A stretch of 64,000 nucleotides of DNA from Mucilaginibacter sp. UBA5151 (GCA_002413785.1 DHXR01000066.1:1-64000); one strand, 5' to 3'; counted from the stretch's first letter, positions 23,739 through 32,737 are shown. The notes: generated by a model not told the origin, from the sequence alone. Translations and numbers: made by a program.

Positions 23739-24734
23739 TTACTCCCTAATGAAAGGATAATCTTTTTCTACATACACATCAGTATATAATTCCGATGCTT
23801 CGGGCCATGGCGATTCTTCAGCAAATTTAACCGATGCATCAACTTCGGCTTTTACTTTTGCGTCAATCTCTTCAAACCATTTTGCATCCGCATAGCCTTC
23901 TGATTCAATGATATATTTGGTCAGTTCTATCGGGTCTTTTGCCTTATAAGCTTCCAGTTCGTCTTTGGTGCGGTATTTTGCCGGGTCCGACATGGAGTGC
24001 CCTTTGTAACGGTAAGTGCGCATCTCCAGGAAGGTTGGCCCTTCGCCATTGCGCGCACGCTGAACGGCTTCGTCCATAGCTTTATGCACAGCTGCAGGGT
24101 CCATGCCGTCAACAGCCGATGAAGGGATCCCGTAGGCCAGGCCCAGTTTATAGATATCAATATCAGCTGTAGTACGGGCAAGCGAAGTACCCATGGCATA
24201 GCCATTGTTTTCGCAAATAAATATTACCGGCAATTTCCATAATGCAGCCATGTTAAAGGTTTCGGTAAGTGCGCCCTGGCGTACGGCGCCATCGCCCATA
24301 TAGGCAAGGTTTACAAACTGTGTACCTTTATACTTTTCGGCGAAAGCCACACCGGCGCCCAGCGGTACTTGTCCGCCAACAATGCCATGTCCGCCGTAAA
24401 AGTGGTGCTCTTTGCTGAACATGTGCATAGACCCGCCCTTACCTTTGGAGCAACCGGTAGCTTTTCCGTAAAGTTCGGCCATGATAGCGTTTGAAGTAAC
24501 GCCTTTTGCAATAGCATGGGCATGGTCGCGATAAGCGGTGATCATGCTGTCTTCAGGCTTAATTACTGACATCGCCCCGGCTAAAACTGCCTCCTGGCCT
24601 ATGTATAAGTGGCAAAAGCCCCTTATTTTTTGCTGTCCGTATAATTGTCCTGCTTTTTCTTCAAACTTCCGCATTAAAAGCATCGACCCGTACCACATCA
24701 GGTAGGTGTCTTTAGTTATTTCGATTGAACTCAT
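23739..24734 (-). CDS. pdhA: Pyruvate dehydrogenase E1 subunit alpha
   Basis: Thiamine-diphosphate subunit that decarboxylates pyruvate with its beta partner. It is 331 aa. The ThDP/Mg motif runs from GDGA (147-150) to ENNGYA (175-180), and the YRDHAHA and KGKGGSMHMF segments are typical of PDH E1-alpha. It is the first gene of a leftward two-gene unit with E2. A TAGATTTG box lies 37 nt upstream. The E1-beta gene must be encoded elsewhere. Confidence 0.95.
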   Translation of the reverse strand: MSSIEITKDTYLMWYGSMLLMRKFEEKAGQLYGQQKIRGFCHLYIGQEAVLAGAMSVIKPEDSMITAYRDHAHAIAKGVTSNAIMAELYGKATGCSKGKGGSMHMFSKEHHFYGGHGIVGGQVPLGAGVAFAEKYKGTQFVNLAYMGDGAVRQGALTETFNMAALWKLPVIFICENNGYAMGTSLARTTADIDIYKLGLAYGIPSSAVDGMDPAAVHKAMDEAVQRARNGEGPTFLEMRTYRYKGHSMSDPAKYRTKDELEAYKAKDPIELTKYIIESEGYADAKWFEEIDAKVKAEVDASVKFAEESPWPEASELYTDVYVEKDYPFIRE

Positions 24735-24770
24735 GTATTATATTAAACGATCAATTTTCCGAGTAAAGCG

Positions 24771-24778
24771 CAAATCTA
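24771..24778 (-). promoter_or_regulatory. -7 box (TAGATTTG) for pdhA-pdhC
   Basis: On the minus strand TAGATTTG followed by GCG matches TAnnTTTG. A convincing -33 TTG at the right distance is not seen. The remaining ~280 bp to the NlpC promoter hold no gene I can support. Confidence 0.45.
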
Positions 24779-25060
24779 ATTATATCCTTGAAAATATCGA
24801 AACTGCAATGAATTTGTTGGAAAGATTTATGTTTTTATTACGATTTTTCTGCTTAAATGCAACTTATTTTATGTTTAGATCACTAAGTTCGCCAAAATCC
24901 TGTCCAATTTTTTGCACAAAGAGAGGCAATCAGGGCGGATATTGCCGCCGCACATTACCGTTTTCTGCCTCATCGCGCCTTATTCCGGCCGAACTTTAAA
25001 TACCAAAATTCCGAATTATTAACAAAATCAAACAAATGTTGAAAAAAAATCGGCATTTGG

Positions 25061-25090
25061 TTGCAATCTAATTTATTTTGGATAGTTTTG
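25061..25090 (+). promoter_or_regulatory. Bacteroidota promoter (TTG-19 nt-TAGTTTTG) for the NlpC/P60 gene
   Basis: TTG at 25061-25063 and TAGTTTTG at 25083-25090 with a 19-nt spacer match the sigma-70-type promoter of Bacteroidota in both boxes and spacing. This leaves a leader of about 65 nt. Confidence 0.7.
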
Positions 25091-25160
25091 TATCCAACGT
25101 TAGACAAACTGTCCAATTTAATAAACGAGTTGTTGACTAAAACAACAAACTATTGATTAA

Positions 25161-25733
25161 ATGAAGAAATTTACTATCGCTATTGCGTTATTTTTCAGTA
25201 TTTTAGCTGTACAAGCTCAAACAAAAATCAGTCCAAATCTTTCGGACGACAAAACACCTGATGATCAGGCAAGTTTAGCTAAAGATTATTTGTCCCAAAT
25301 AATGGGTGTTGCTTTGTCGGCGACGTCAAATATGAAGCTTTTCCATTTTGTTTACGACTGGATCGGCACCCCGTACCGTTTTGGCGGTAGCTCAAGAAAA
25401 GGGATAGACTGCTCGGCATTTACAAAAGAATTATACAGCCAGGTATTTAATATGGATATTGAGCGCAATTCGCGCGATATTTTCAGCATGGTTAGCCCCG
25501 TTCAAAGGGATGACCTTAAAGAAGGCGACCTGGTTTTTTTCAAAATACACAGCCGCCGGATCTCGCATGTGGGGATCTATTTAGGTAATAACAGGTTTGC
25601 ACATGCATCATCCAGGGGCGTTGCTATCAGCAGCCTTGATGATGCTTACTATAAACGGTATTTTTACAGGGGCGGAAGGATGCTCGAATCACTAAAAGCA
25701 GAGTTGGAGAAAGAAAATAACAGCATGAATTAG
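25161..25733 (+). CDS. Secreted NlpC/P60 peptidoglycan endopeptidase
   Basis: A 190-aa exported hydrolase with a signal peptide ending at VQAQ (residues 17-20). The NlpC/P60 domain has its catalytic Cys at C84 (GIDCSAF), His at H136 (ISHVGIY) and a third polar residue at H148 (RFAHASS). YRFGGSS precedes the Cys, as in the family. It should cut the D-Glu/diaminopimelate cross-peptide link in cell-wall peptides in the periplasm. It has its own strong promoter and a terminator about 65 nt after the stop. Confidence 0.93.
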   Translation: MKKFTIAIALFFSILAVQAQTKISPNLSDDKTPDDQASLAKDYLSQIMGVALSATSNMKLFHFVYDWIGTPYRFGGSSRKGIDCSAFTKELYSQVFNMDIERNSRDIFSMVSPVQRDDLKEGDLVFFKIHSRRISHVGIYLGNNRFAHASSRGVAISSLDDAYYKRYFYRGGRMLESLKAELEKENNSMN

Positions 25734-25799
25734 TGAGTGGTGAATGGTGAAAGTGTAGAGTTCACAGCAAATTAATTTAATAAGATTTATATAGTATGT

Positions 25800-25838
25800 C
25801 AAAAAAAATCCTTTCATTTATGAGAGGATTTTTTTTTG
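25800..25838. terminator. Bidirectional terminator touching the next start codon
   Basis: AAAAAAAATCCTTTCA and TGAGAGGATTTTTTTT form an A/T-flanked stem around TTTA. The T-run ends one or two bases before the ATG at 25840. Confidence 0.8.
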
Positions 25839-25839
25839 A

Positions 25840-26172
25840 ATGACCCTGCGCTTTTTACTTTTTGTAACCATTTCCGTTTTGTGGTTTTCTGCCTGCCAGG
25901 AGGCAAAGTCAACCCGCGAACCAGTAAATACTAAAAGGAAGATCAGAAAAGCAGCTACCGCTACTGCGCCCCTGCTAAAAGTATATGTAAATAAAAAGGG
26001 TAAATTTTTAAGCGGCCGCATCATTTCCAACAAGCAAACACACGACAAAGGTTTACAGCCGGATAGCCTTAACCGTGTAGCACGCCACATAAAAATGTTA
26101 ACGACAACGGATTTTGAGCAGCCCGGGTTAAATATCGCTGATGACGGGCGGATATGGCGGAGTCCCCTCTAA
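25840..26172 (+). CDS. Small hypothetical lipoprotein
   Basis: A 110-aa protein beginning TLRFLLFVTISVLWFSACQ, a clear lipoprotein signal with lipobox FSAC (Cys at residue 19). It is followed by a basic linker and a short C-terminal part (KGKFLSGRIISN, LNIADDGRIWR). I do not recognise a family. The ATG comes right after the T-run of a terminator, and there is a TGA immediately before it in frame. Expression would need read-through from the NlpC gene or a promoter inside the hairpin region. The signal peptide argues that it is real. Confidence 0.62.
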   Translation: MTLRFLLFVTISVLWFSACQEAKSTREPVNTKRKIRKAATATAPLLKVYVNKKGKFLSGRIISNKQTHDKGLQPDSLNRVARHIKMLTTTDFEQPGLNIADDGRIWRSPL

Positions 26173-26217
26173 ACGGCAAAGCCCTCATTCAAACCTTTAA
26201 AAATCGGCGAGTTAATA

Positions 26218-26290
26218 TCGAATAATGAATTTCGAATGTCCAATTTCGAACTTTGACTTCATTATTCAATATTCGAAATTCAATATTCGA
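26218..26290. repeat. TTCGAAT-word inverted repeat
   Basis: Arms at 26218-26237 and 26271-26290 (TCGAATAATGAATTTCGAAT type) match at 19 of 20 positions. Further TTCGAA words lie in between. It sits between the convergent ends of two small genes. Confidence 0.75.
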
Positions 26291-26319
26291 CATTAAATAA
26301 CTTATTTGGTGACAGTGGC

Positions 26320-26505
26320 TTACGCTGCATCATTGGTTGTCCTTACAAGGCTGATGCCGGTAAAGAAAAACATAATTGCAATTACACCAACTACTATAAG
26401 AGTGGTTACACCGCTACTGTGATTAATTATCCCGACACCGGCATAAATTAATCCTATAATTCCTAACACGGTAAGTATTGCCCCGAATGTGCGTTTTAAG
26501 TTCAT
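26320..26505 (-). CDS. 61-aa two-helix membrane protein
   Basis: From the Met at 26505 the protein is 61 aa: MNLKRTFGAILTVLGIIGLI and so on, then a short polar loop (NHSSG) and a second hydrophobic segment (TLIVVGVIAIMFFFTGISLV). An in-frame start 18 codons upstream would add a basic non-hydrophobic tail and is less likely. It is divergent from the SPFH gene. Function unknown. Confidence 0.72.
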   Translation of the reverse strand: MNLKRTFGAILTVLGIIGLIYAGVGIINHSSGVTTLIVVGVIAIMFFFTGISLVRTTNDAA

Positions 26506-26598
26506 ATTGCTGATGCTTATTTTTTTTAAGCATTTTATTAAAAACAAATAACACACCAATAATTAGTATTACATTTATAGCATTAAAAACTATTGGTC

Positions 26599-27537
26599 AT
26601 GACCCCTGAAATAACCTTATTTATTATTGCATTCATTTTACTGGTGATAATTTTTTCATCATTCGTGTCTGTAAAACAGGGCACTATTGTTGTAATTACC
26701 ATTTTTGGCAAGTACCGCCGGATATTAACTCCCGGACTAAACTTCAAGTTACCTTTCATTGAAAGTATCTATTCAAAAATATCTATCCAGAACCGCTCTG
26801 TTGAGCTGGAGTTCCAGGCGGTGACTTTCGACCAGGCCAATGTTTATTTTAAAGCCATGCTGCTGTATTCGGTACTCGACCAGCAGGAAGAAACCATCAA
26901 AAACGTAGCCTTTAAATTTGTTGACGACCGTAACCTGATGCAGGCGCTCATTCGCACTGTGGAGGGCTCTATCCGTGCATTTGTGGCTACCAAAAGGCAG
27001 TCGGAAGTATTGATACTAAGGCGGGATATTGTGGAGCACGTTAAAGAACAGCTCGATGTAGTGCTTGAAGGCTGGGGCTACCATTTACAGGATTTGCAAT
27101 TAAACGACATTACGTTTGATGATGTGATTATGAAATCAATGAGCCAGGTGGTGGCATCAAATAATCTGAAAGCCGCCGCCGAAAACGAAGGCCAGGCCTT
27201 GTTGATCACTAAAACAAAAGCTGCCGAGGCTGAGGGTAATGCCATTAAAATATCTGCCGAGGCCGAGCGCCAGGCTTCGCAATTGCGCGGGCAGGGTGTG
27301 GCTTTATTCCGCGAGGAAGTGGCCAAGGGTATGTCGGTAGCTGCCAAAGAAATGCAGGATGCCAATATGGATACTTCGGTGATTTTGTTTACAATGTGGA
27401 CAGAATCTATCAAACACTTTGCTGAAAACTCACAAGGTAATGTTATTTTCCTTGACGGATCTACAGATGCCATGCAAAAAACAATGAAAGAACTGATGGC
27501 ATTAAACCAAGTGCATGCCGGGACAGTCAAAAAGTAG
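26599..27537 (+). CDS. SPFH/band-7 (stomatin/HflC-like) membrane protein
   Basis: A 312-aa protein anchored by one N-terminal membrane helix (residues about 5-24). The SPFH domain follows, with IFGKYRRILTPGLNFKLPFIE. A long Ala/Glu-rich coiled-coil (NNLKAAAENEGQALLITKTK onward, roughly 190-245) is typical of oligomerising stomatins. The start is ATG at 26599; an upstream TTG six bases earlier is less likely. Family members organise membrane microdomains or regulate proteases such as FtsH. It lies 20 bp before the DUF922 gene and is probably co-transcribed with it. Confidence 0.9.
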   Translation: MTPEITLFIIAFILLVIIFSSFVSVKQGTIVVITIFGKYRRILTPGLNFKLPFIESIYSKISIQNRSVELEFQAVTFDQANVYFKAMLLYSVLDQQEETIKNVAFKFVDDRNLMQALIRTVEGSIRAFVATKRQSEVLILRRDIVEHVKEQLDVVLEGWGYHLQDLQLNDITFDDVIMKSMSQVVASNNLKAAAENEGQALLITKTKAAEAEGNAIKISAEAERQASQLRGQGVALFREEVAKGMSVAAKEMQDANMDTSVILFTMWTESIKHFAENSQGNVIFLDGSTDAMQKTMKELMALNQVHAGTVKK

Positions 27538-27557
27538 AATTTTTACTTAACCAGATA

Positions 27558-28109
27558 ATGAGATCCTGTTTTACGTGGTTGATTTGTGTAGCTGCTTTAT
27601 GCCTTTTTTTTACGGTTGCTGATGCCCAGCCCTACCGGAAGCTAACAATTGATGATTACCGTGGCGTACCTTATACCGAAAACGGTGCAAGTATTGCGTA
27701 CACCAATTGTTCCATTGAATATAGTTTCGCTGTAGCTAAAAGGGAGAAGGGGTATTATATTTTGAATTTTAATATCCGGCTTACGATGGACAATCATAAG
27801 TCGTGGATGGATAAAAACAGGGTCAACGCTGTTAACATGCTGGCCGAAGTGCTGAAGCACGAGCAGGGGCATTACAATTTAGCCTACCTGGAACAACAGG
27901 AATTATTGAGAACTGTGAGTAAAACTGTTTTTTATGGTGATTACCAAAATGCCGCCAACAATATTTTCTACCGTATAGACGCTAAATACCAGAAACTGAA
28001 CCTTGCGTATGACGAGGAGACCCAGCACATGACAAACGTCGGGCAACAGCATTCCTGGGATCTGTATTTCAAAAATCAGCTTGGAACTGAATATTTTGCG
28101 AACAATTAG
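27558..28109 (+). CDS. DUF922 exported putative zinc protease
   Basis: A 183-aa protein with a signal peptide ending ADAQ (residues 21-24). HEQGHYNLA at 101-109 is a HExxH metal-binding motif inside the DUF922 pattern. C-terminally, YDEETQHMTNVGQQHSWD also matches the family, in which a conserved Tyr-Asp and Gln-x-x-Trp region follows the His motif. The family is predicted to be secreted zinc-dependent proteases; activity is not shown. It follows the SPFH gene closely. Confidence 0.85.
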   Translation: MRSCFTWLICVAALCLFFTVADAQPYRKLTIDDYRGVPYTENGASIAYTNCSIEYSFAVAKREKGYYILNFNIRLTMDNHKSWMDKNRVNAVNMLAEVLKHEQGHYNLAYLEQQELLRTVSKTVFYGDYQNAANNIFYRIDAKYQKLNLAYDEETQHMTNVGQQHSWDLYFKNQLGTEYFANN

Positions 28110-28143
28110 ACAAATTCTATTTAAATCAAAATACAAGTTTTTT

Positions 28144-28176
28144 AGATTTGACAATTTTTAAAAAGTTGTCAAATCT
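28144..28176. repeat. 33-nt palindrome, copy 3 (AGATTTGACAA type)
   Basis: Arms AGATTTGACAATTTTT and AAAAGTTGTCAAATCT around A, with one G-T position. It lies between the convergent DUF922 and sucB stop codons, 35 and 19 nt away. A short T-run on both sides would allow it to work in either direction. Confidence 0.88.
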
Positions 28177-28194
28177 TTTGGGAAAACGGCGGCC

Positions 28195-29766
28195 TTACAC
28201 CCCAAGCAGTAACCTCGCAGGGTCTTCCAGCAATTGTTTTACCCTTACCAGGAAGCTTACCGATTCGCGGCCATCTACAATGCGGTGATCATAAGATAAA
28301 GCCAAATACATCATAGGGCGAATTACTACCTGTCCGTTTACGGCAACCGGGCGCTCAATAATATTGTGCATGCCTAATATAGCCGATTGCGGCGAATTCA
28401 ATATTGGTGTGGATAACATGGAACCGAACACGCCGCCATTGGTGATGGTAAAGGTTCCGCCTGTCATTTCTTCCAGCGTTAGTTTGTTTTCACGGGCTTT
28501 TACGGCCAGGGCGGCTACGGCTTTTTCTATTTCGGCCAGGCTCATGCTTTCGGCATTGCGGATTACCGGCACCACCAAACCCTTAGGGGCAGATACAGCA
28601 ATGGAGATATCGGCAAAATTACTGTAAACAACTTCTTCACCTTCGATACGTGCACCAACAGTAGGCCAGTCTTTCAAAGCCTCACAAACCGCTTTGGTGA
28701 AAAACGACATAAAGCCTAAACCTACGCCATGTTTTTCCTTGAATTTATCCTTGTATTTGCTCCGGATCTCCATTATCGGCGACATGTCCACTTCGTTAAA
28801 AGTGGTGAGCATTGCGGTCTCATTTTTAACAGCAACCAGGCGTTTGGCAACCGTTTTGCGCAAGGACGACATTTTTTCGCGGCGGTCGCCCCTTGCTCCG
28901 GTAGCCTCAACTATGGGTTTAGCAACAACAGGCTGTGGCTTCGGACTCCCGGCTTCGGACTCCCGGCTCCTAACCTGCGGATTTTCGGATATTTTCTCCG
29001 CAAGCAGCGCATCTTCTTTGGTTATCCTGCCGGCTTTGCCTGTGCCGCTTACCAATTCAGGTGCCATCCCTTTTTCAGCCAGTATTTTGGCCGCAGCAGG
29101 CGAGGGGACACCCGAAGCATAAGTTGCAGCTTCCTTTTGAGTGCTGCTGCCACTTTCCACTGGTGCTTTATCAGCCATGGCTTTAGTTGCACCTGATCCT
29201 TCAATGGTACACAAAATAGCGCCAATGGGCAGGGTATCGCCTTCTTTGGCTATGGTTTTTAATATGCCGGCTTTTTCGGCAGTAAGTTCAAATGTTGCTT
29301 TATCCGATTCAAGTTCTGCGATGGCTTCATCCATTGCGATGGCATCACCGTCCTTTTTTATCCAGCGCGATAAAGTTACTTCGGTGATTGACTCACCTAC
29401 GGTAGGGACTTTTACCTGTAATGAAGTACTATCATTAGTTGCAGAAGCAGTGGCAGGTTGAGAAGGTGTAGCGGCAACGCGTGCAGCAACCTTACTGCTA
29501 CTGCTACTATCTGCTGCTACTTGCCCGGCAATACTTTCTTCAATAGTGGCAACAACAGTTCCGATGGGCAGGGTGTCGCCTTCTTTGGCTACTATTTTTA
29601 AAATTCCGGCTTTTTCAGCAGTAAGCTCAAAAGTGGCTTTGTCCGATTCTAACTCGGCAATTACTTCATCCATTTTAACCGGGTCGCCGTCTTTTTTCTT
29701 CCAGCTTGCCAGGGTTACTTCGGTAATTGATTCGCCAACCGGCGGAACTTTGATAGTTAAACTCAT
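28195..29766 (-). CDS. sucB: 2-oxoglutarate dehydrogenase E2 (dihydrolipoamide succinyltransferase) with two lipoyl domains
   Basis: Core of the 2-oxoglutarate dehydrogenase complex (TCA cycle), 523 aa from the ATG at 29766 (MSLTIKVPPVGESITEVTL, the usual N terminus). An ATG eight codons upstream is possible. Two lipoyl domains of nearly the same sequence carry the acceptor Lys in ESDKATFEL (first at K43); E. coli SucB has one. A subunit-binding domain (SPAAAKILAEKG) and the catalytic DHRIVDGRE follow. Linkers contain SSSSS, PSQPA and a tandem 15-bp DNA repeat at 28940-28972. It is downstream of sucA. Confidence 0.95.
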   Translation of the reverse strand: MSLTIKVPPVGESITEVTLASWKKKDGDPVKMDEVIAELESDKATFELTAEKAGILKIVAKEGDTLPIGTVVATIEESIAGQVAADSSSSSKVAARVAATPSQPATASATNDSTSLQVKVPTVGESITEVTLSRWIKKDGDAIAMDEAIAELESDKATFELTAEKAGILKTIAKEGDTLPIGAILCTIEGSGATKAMADKAPVESGSSTQKEAATYASGVPSPAAAKILAEKGMAPELVSGTGKAGRITKEDALLAEKISENPQVRSRESEAGSPKPQPVVAKPIVEATGARGDRREKMSSLRKTVAKRLVAVKNETAMLTTFNEVDMSPIMEIRSKYKDKFKEKHGVGLGFMSFFTKAVCEALKDWPTVGARIEGEEVVYSNFADISIAVSAPKGLVVPVIRNAESMSLAEIEKAVAALAVKARENKLTLEEMTGGTFTITNGGVFGSMLSTPILNSPQSAILGMHNIIERPVAVNGQVVIRPMMYLALSYDHRIVDGRESVSFLVRVKQLLEDPARLLLGV

Positions 29767-29793
29767 GATATTTTTTGTAGAATTATTCATTTG

Positions 29794-29874
29794 AATATTT
29801 GAATATGTGCCAATTTGAAAATTAATTGGACCTATCTCTTCAAATTTTCAAATTGACACATTTTCAAATTAATG
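29794..29874. repeat. TTTGAATA/CAAATT-word inverted repeat between sucA and sucB
   Basis: The intercistronic gap is made of ATTTGAAAAT-like words on one side and CAAATTTTCAAATTGACACATTTTCAAATT-like words (in pieces) on the other, so that the two sides pair. It lies inside the sucA-sucB transcript. Confidence 0.65.
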
Positions 29875-32679
29875 TTAATCAGCCCCAACATTGGCCATAT
29901 TATCCTGTGTTGCTTTTATAACGGCTTTTACCTGTTTCCCGGCAGGCGATTCAAAGGCTTTCGATACTATTTGTGCCTGTTGAGCCGCATGTTGTTTTGC
30001 GAAACCGGTTGCAGTGCTGCTGCCCTCATGCCGCGAAATCACATCCAGGTTAATCACTTTATCGTTGTGGAACTTACGGCAGATATACGGCCATGCGCCC
30101 ATATTTTCCGGTTCTTCCTGTACCCACACAAATTCAGCAACTTTGTTGTATTTTGCTTTTACTTTCAATATCTGCACCAGTGGTGTTGGGTACAATTGCT
30201 CAATGCGGACTATCGCAATATCCTTACGCTTATCAGCCTGTTGTTTTTCGAGCAGATCATAATAGATCTTGCCGGTGCAAAGCAGCACGCGTTTTACTTT
30301 TTTAGGATCGGCGTAATCATCATCAATCAACTCATGGAATTTGCCATCGGTAAACTCTTCTAACGGCGAAACGCACTTAGGACTGCGCAACAAGCTTTTT
30401 GGTGTGAAAATGACCAGCGGCTTGCGGAAATCCCTTAGCATCTGACGCCTGAGGATATGGAAAAAATTTGCAGGGGTAGTGCAGTTTGCCACCTGGATAT
30501 TACTATCGGCGCAAAGCTCAAGGAAACGCTCAACCCTTGCAGATGAATGCTCAGGACCTTGCCCCTCGTAACCATGAGGGAGCAGCATCACCAGGCCATT
30601 ACCTCGCTGCCATTTAGTCTCCGCGCTGGCAAGGTATTGATCGACTATGATTTGCGCGCCGTTAAAAAAGTCACCAAACTGCGCTTCCCATATTGTTAAG
30701 GCATTAGGGTTTGCCATGGCATAGCCATATTCAAAACCCAAAACGCCATATTCGGACAATAAGGAATTATAGACACTAAACTTTGCTTCAGGCTCAATGG
30801 TATCAAGCGGTACGTATTCATCTTCCGAATCAACCAATGTAAGCACTGCATGCCGGTGCGAAAACGTCCCGCGTTTTACGTCCTCGCCGCTTAACCTTAC
30901 CGGGTGACCATCTTTTAACAGGGTGGCATAAGCCAGCAATTCGCCCATGGCCCAGTCGAAAACATGGGTTTTGGTCACCATTTTATTGCGTTCTTCAAAA
31001 AGCTTTTCAATTTTCTTAAAAAACTCCTTGCCTTCGGGCAATACGGTTATTTTCTTTCCTATTTCAAGTAATTCATCTTTGCCAACGGAAGTTTCAACAG
31101 GTGCAAAAAACTCCTTTGTAGTAGCAATGTGCAGTCCCTGCCAAACGCCTTCGAACATCTGGATGGTGTCTGTTATCCTGTCTTCGGCCTTTGATTCATT
31201 AAGTTTTTCCTGCAACAGGTTACGGAAACTCTTCTCCAGTTCAGCAGCAAAGCTTTCGGTTACACTACCTTCGTCCTGTAGCTTTTTCTTGTAAATTTCG
31301 AGTGGGTTTGGATGTTCCTCAATGGCCTTGTACAATAAAGGCTGGGTGAATTTTGGCTCATCAGCCTCATTGTGGCCATACCTGCGGTAACATAAAATGT
31401 CAATAAACACATCTTCATGAAATACCTGGCGGTACTCCATTGCCAGATTTACTACATAAGCCAAAGCCTCTACATCGTCACCATTTACGTGAAAAACAGG
31501 GGATAATACTACTTTTGCAACGTCGGTACAGTAGGTACTTGAACGGGCGTCTTTATAATTGGTGGTAAAACCTATCTGGTTATTAATCACAATATGGATG
31601 GTGCCCCCGGTACGGTAACCGTCAAGCTTTTCCATCTGTAAAACTTCATAAACAATGCCCTGGCCGGCTATGGATGCATCGCCATGAATTAAAATAGGGG
31701 CAATTTTTGAATGATCGCCATTGTATTTGAATTCGATTTTTGAGCGGGTTAAACCCTCAACAACCGGGTCAACCGCTTCCAGGTGCGAAGGGTTTGGACA
31801 AAGGCTTAAATGCACACTTTTGCCGCCGGTGGTAACAATATCGGTTGAGTAGCCCAGATGGTATTTCACATCGCCGCCAAAGGGGGTTTCCTCGTCAAAA
31901 TTTTTACCTTCAAACTCCAAGAAAACCTCTTTGTAAGGTTTCTCCATAATGTTTGTAAGCATATTGAGCCTGCCGCGGTGGGCCATACCAATGATAAATT
32001 CTTCGATACCCAGTTCAGAGCCATTCTGAATTACCGAATCCAGTGCGGGTACCAATGCTTCGGCGCCTTCGAGTGAGAAACGTTTCTGGCCTAAAAATTT
32101 TGTACCTAAAAAGTTTTCGAAAACAACCGCCTCGTTCAGCTTGTTCAGCATCAGCTTCTTCTCTTCGATAGAAAACGAAGGGGTATTGCGTTTGCTTTCC
32201 ATGCGGTTTTCGAACCACTTTATTTTTATCGGGTTGCGAATATACCTGTATTCGGCGCCTATAGATCCGCAATAGGTTTCTTCGAGTAAAGCCCGGATAT
32301 CGTGTAAGGTTGCAGGGCCGAGGCCAATCTCAACACCTGCATTAAAAACAGTATCCAGATCAGCCCCGGTAAACCCGAATGTTTCCAGTTCCTTACCGGG
32401 GAAGTATTTGCGCCTTTCGCGCACCGGGTTTGTTTTTGTAAACAGGTGGCCGCGCGAACGATACCCATCGATCATGTTGAGGACTTTGATCTCTTTTAAA
32501 AAGTGCTCATTTGTTTCAGCGATTACCGGAGCCGTAGCCTGCGTGCCTTTACCAAAATCAAACCCTTCAAAAAATTTTTGCCATCCAAAGTCAACAGATC
32601 CCGGGTCTTGCTGGTATGCTTCGTATAACGAATTTATGTATGCAGCGTTTCCGCTGTTAATGTAATTGAGACGATCCAT
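29875..32679 (-). CDS. sucA: 2-oxoglutarate dehydrogenase E1
   Basis: Thiamine-diphosphate enzyme that decarboxylates 2-oxoglutarate and passes succinyl to SucB. The 934-aa length is full size. The N terminus RLNYINSGNAAYINSLYEAY fits the E2-binding region. GMAHRGRLNML, HGDASIAGQG and YRRYGHNEADEPKFTQP are diagnostic (ThDP site and active-site His/Asp region). The C-terminal VWVQEEPENMGAW and GSSTATG are present. The E3 gene is not in the window. Confidence 0.97.
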   Translation of the reverse strand: MDRLNYINSGNAAYINSLYEAYQQDPGSVDFGWQKFFEGFDFGKGTQATAPVIAETNEHFLKEIKVLNMIDGYRSRGHLFTKTNPVRERRKYFPGKELETFGFTGADLDTVFNAGVEIGLGPATLHDIRALLEETYCGSIGAEYRYIRNPIKIKWFENRMESKRNTPSFSIEEKKLMLNKLNEAVVFENFLGTKFLGQKRFSLEGAEALVPALDSVIQNGSELGIEEFIIGMAHRGRLNMLTNIMEKPYKEVFLEFEGKNFDEETPFGGDVKYHLGYSTDIVTTGGKSVHLSLCPNPSHLEAVDPVVEGLTRSKIEFKYNGDHSKIAPILIHGDASIAGQGIVYEVLQMEKLDGYRTGGTIHIVINNQIGFTTNYKDARSSTYCTDVAKVVLSPVFHVNGDDVEALAYVVNLAMEYRQVFHEDVFIDILCYRRYGHNEADEPKFTQPLLYKAIEEHPNPLEIYKKKLQDEGSVTESFAAELEKSFRNLLQEKLNESKAEDRITDTIQMFEGVWQGLHIATTKEFFAPVETSVGKDELLEIGKKITVLPEGKEFFKKIEKLFEERNKMVTKTHVFDWAMGELLAYATLLKDGHPVRLSGEDVKRGTFSHRHAVLTLVDSEDEYVPLDTIEPEAKFSVYNSLLSEYGVLGFEYGYAMANPNALTIWEAQFGDFFNGAQIIVDQYLASAETKWQRGNGLVMLLPHGYEGQGPEHSSARVERFLELCADSNIQVANCTTPANFFHILRRQMLRDFRKPLVIFTPKSLLRSPKCVSPLEEFTDGKFHELIDDDYADPKKVKRVLLCTGKIYYDLLEKQQADKRKDIAIVRIEQLYPTPLVQILKVKAKYNKVAEFVWVQEEPENMGAWPYICRKFHNDKVINLDVISRHEGSSTATGFAKQHAAQQAQIVSKAFESPAGKQVKAVIKATQDNMANVGAD

Positions 32680-32704
32680 GAGAAACCAATCTTGTAAAAC
32701 GCTG

Positions 32705-32712
32705 CAAAAATA
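32705..32712 (-). promoter_or_regulatory. -7 box (TATTTTTG) for sucA-sucB
   Basis: On the minus strand TATTTTTG followed by CAG matches TAnnTTTG, 26 nt before the sucA ATG. No good -33 box is seen. Confidence 0.45.
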
Positions 32713-32737
32713 CGCATAACCGCTTGTAAACTTTTAA

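Noticed and set aside
29141..29794. Repeated frames opposite sucB (VSPSLA…IPAFSAVSS twice)
   Set aside because: They mirror the two duplicated lipoyl domains on the other strand.
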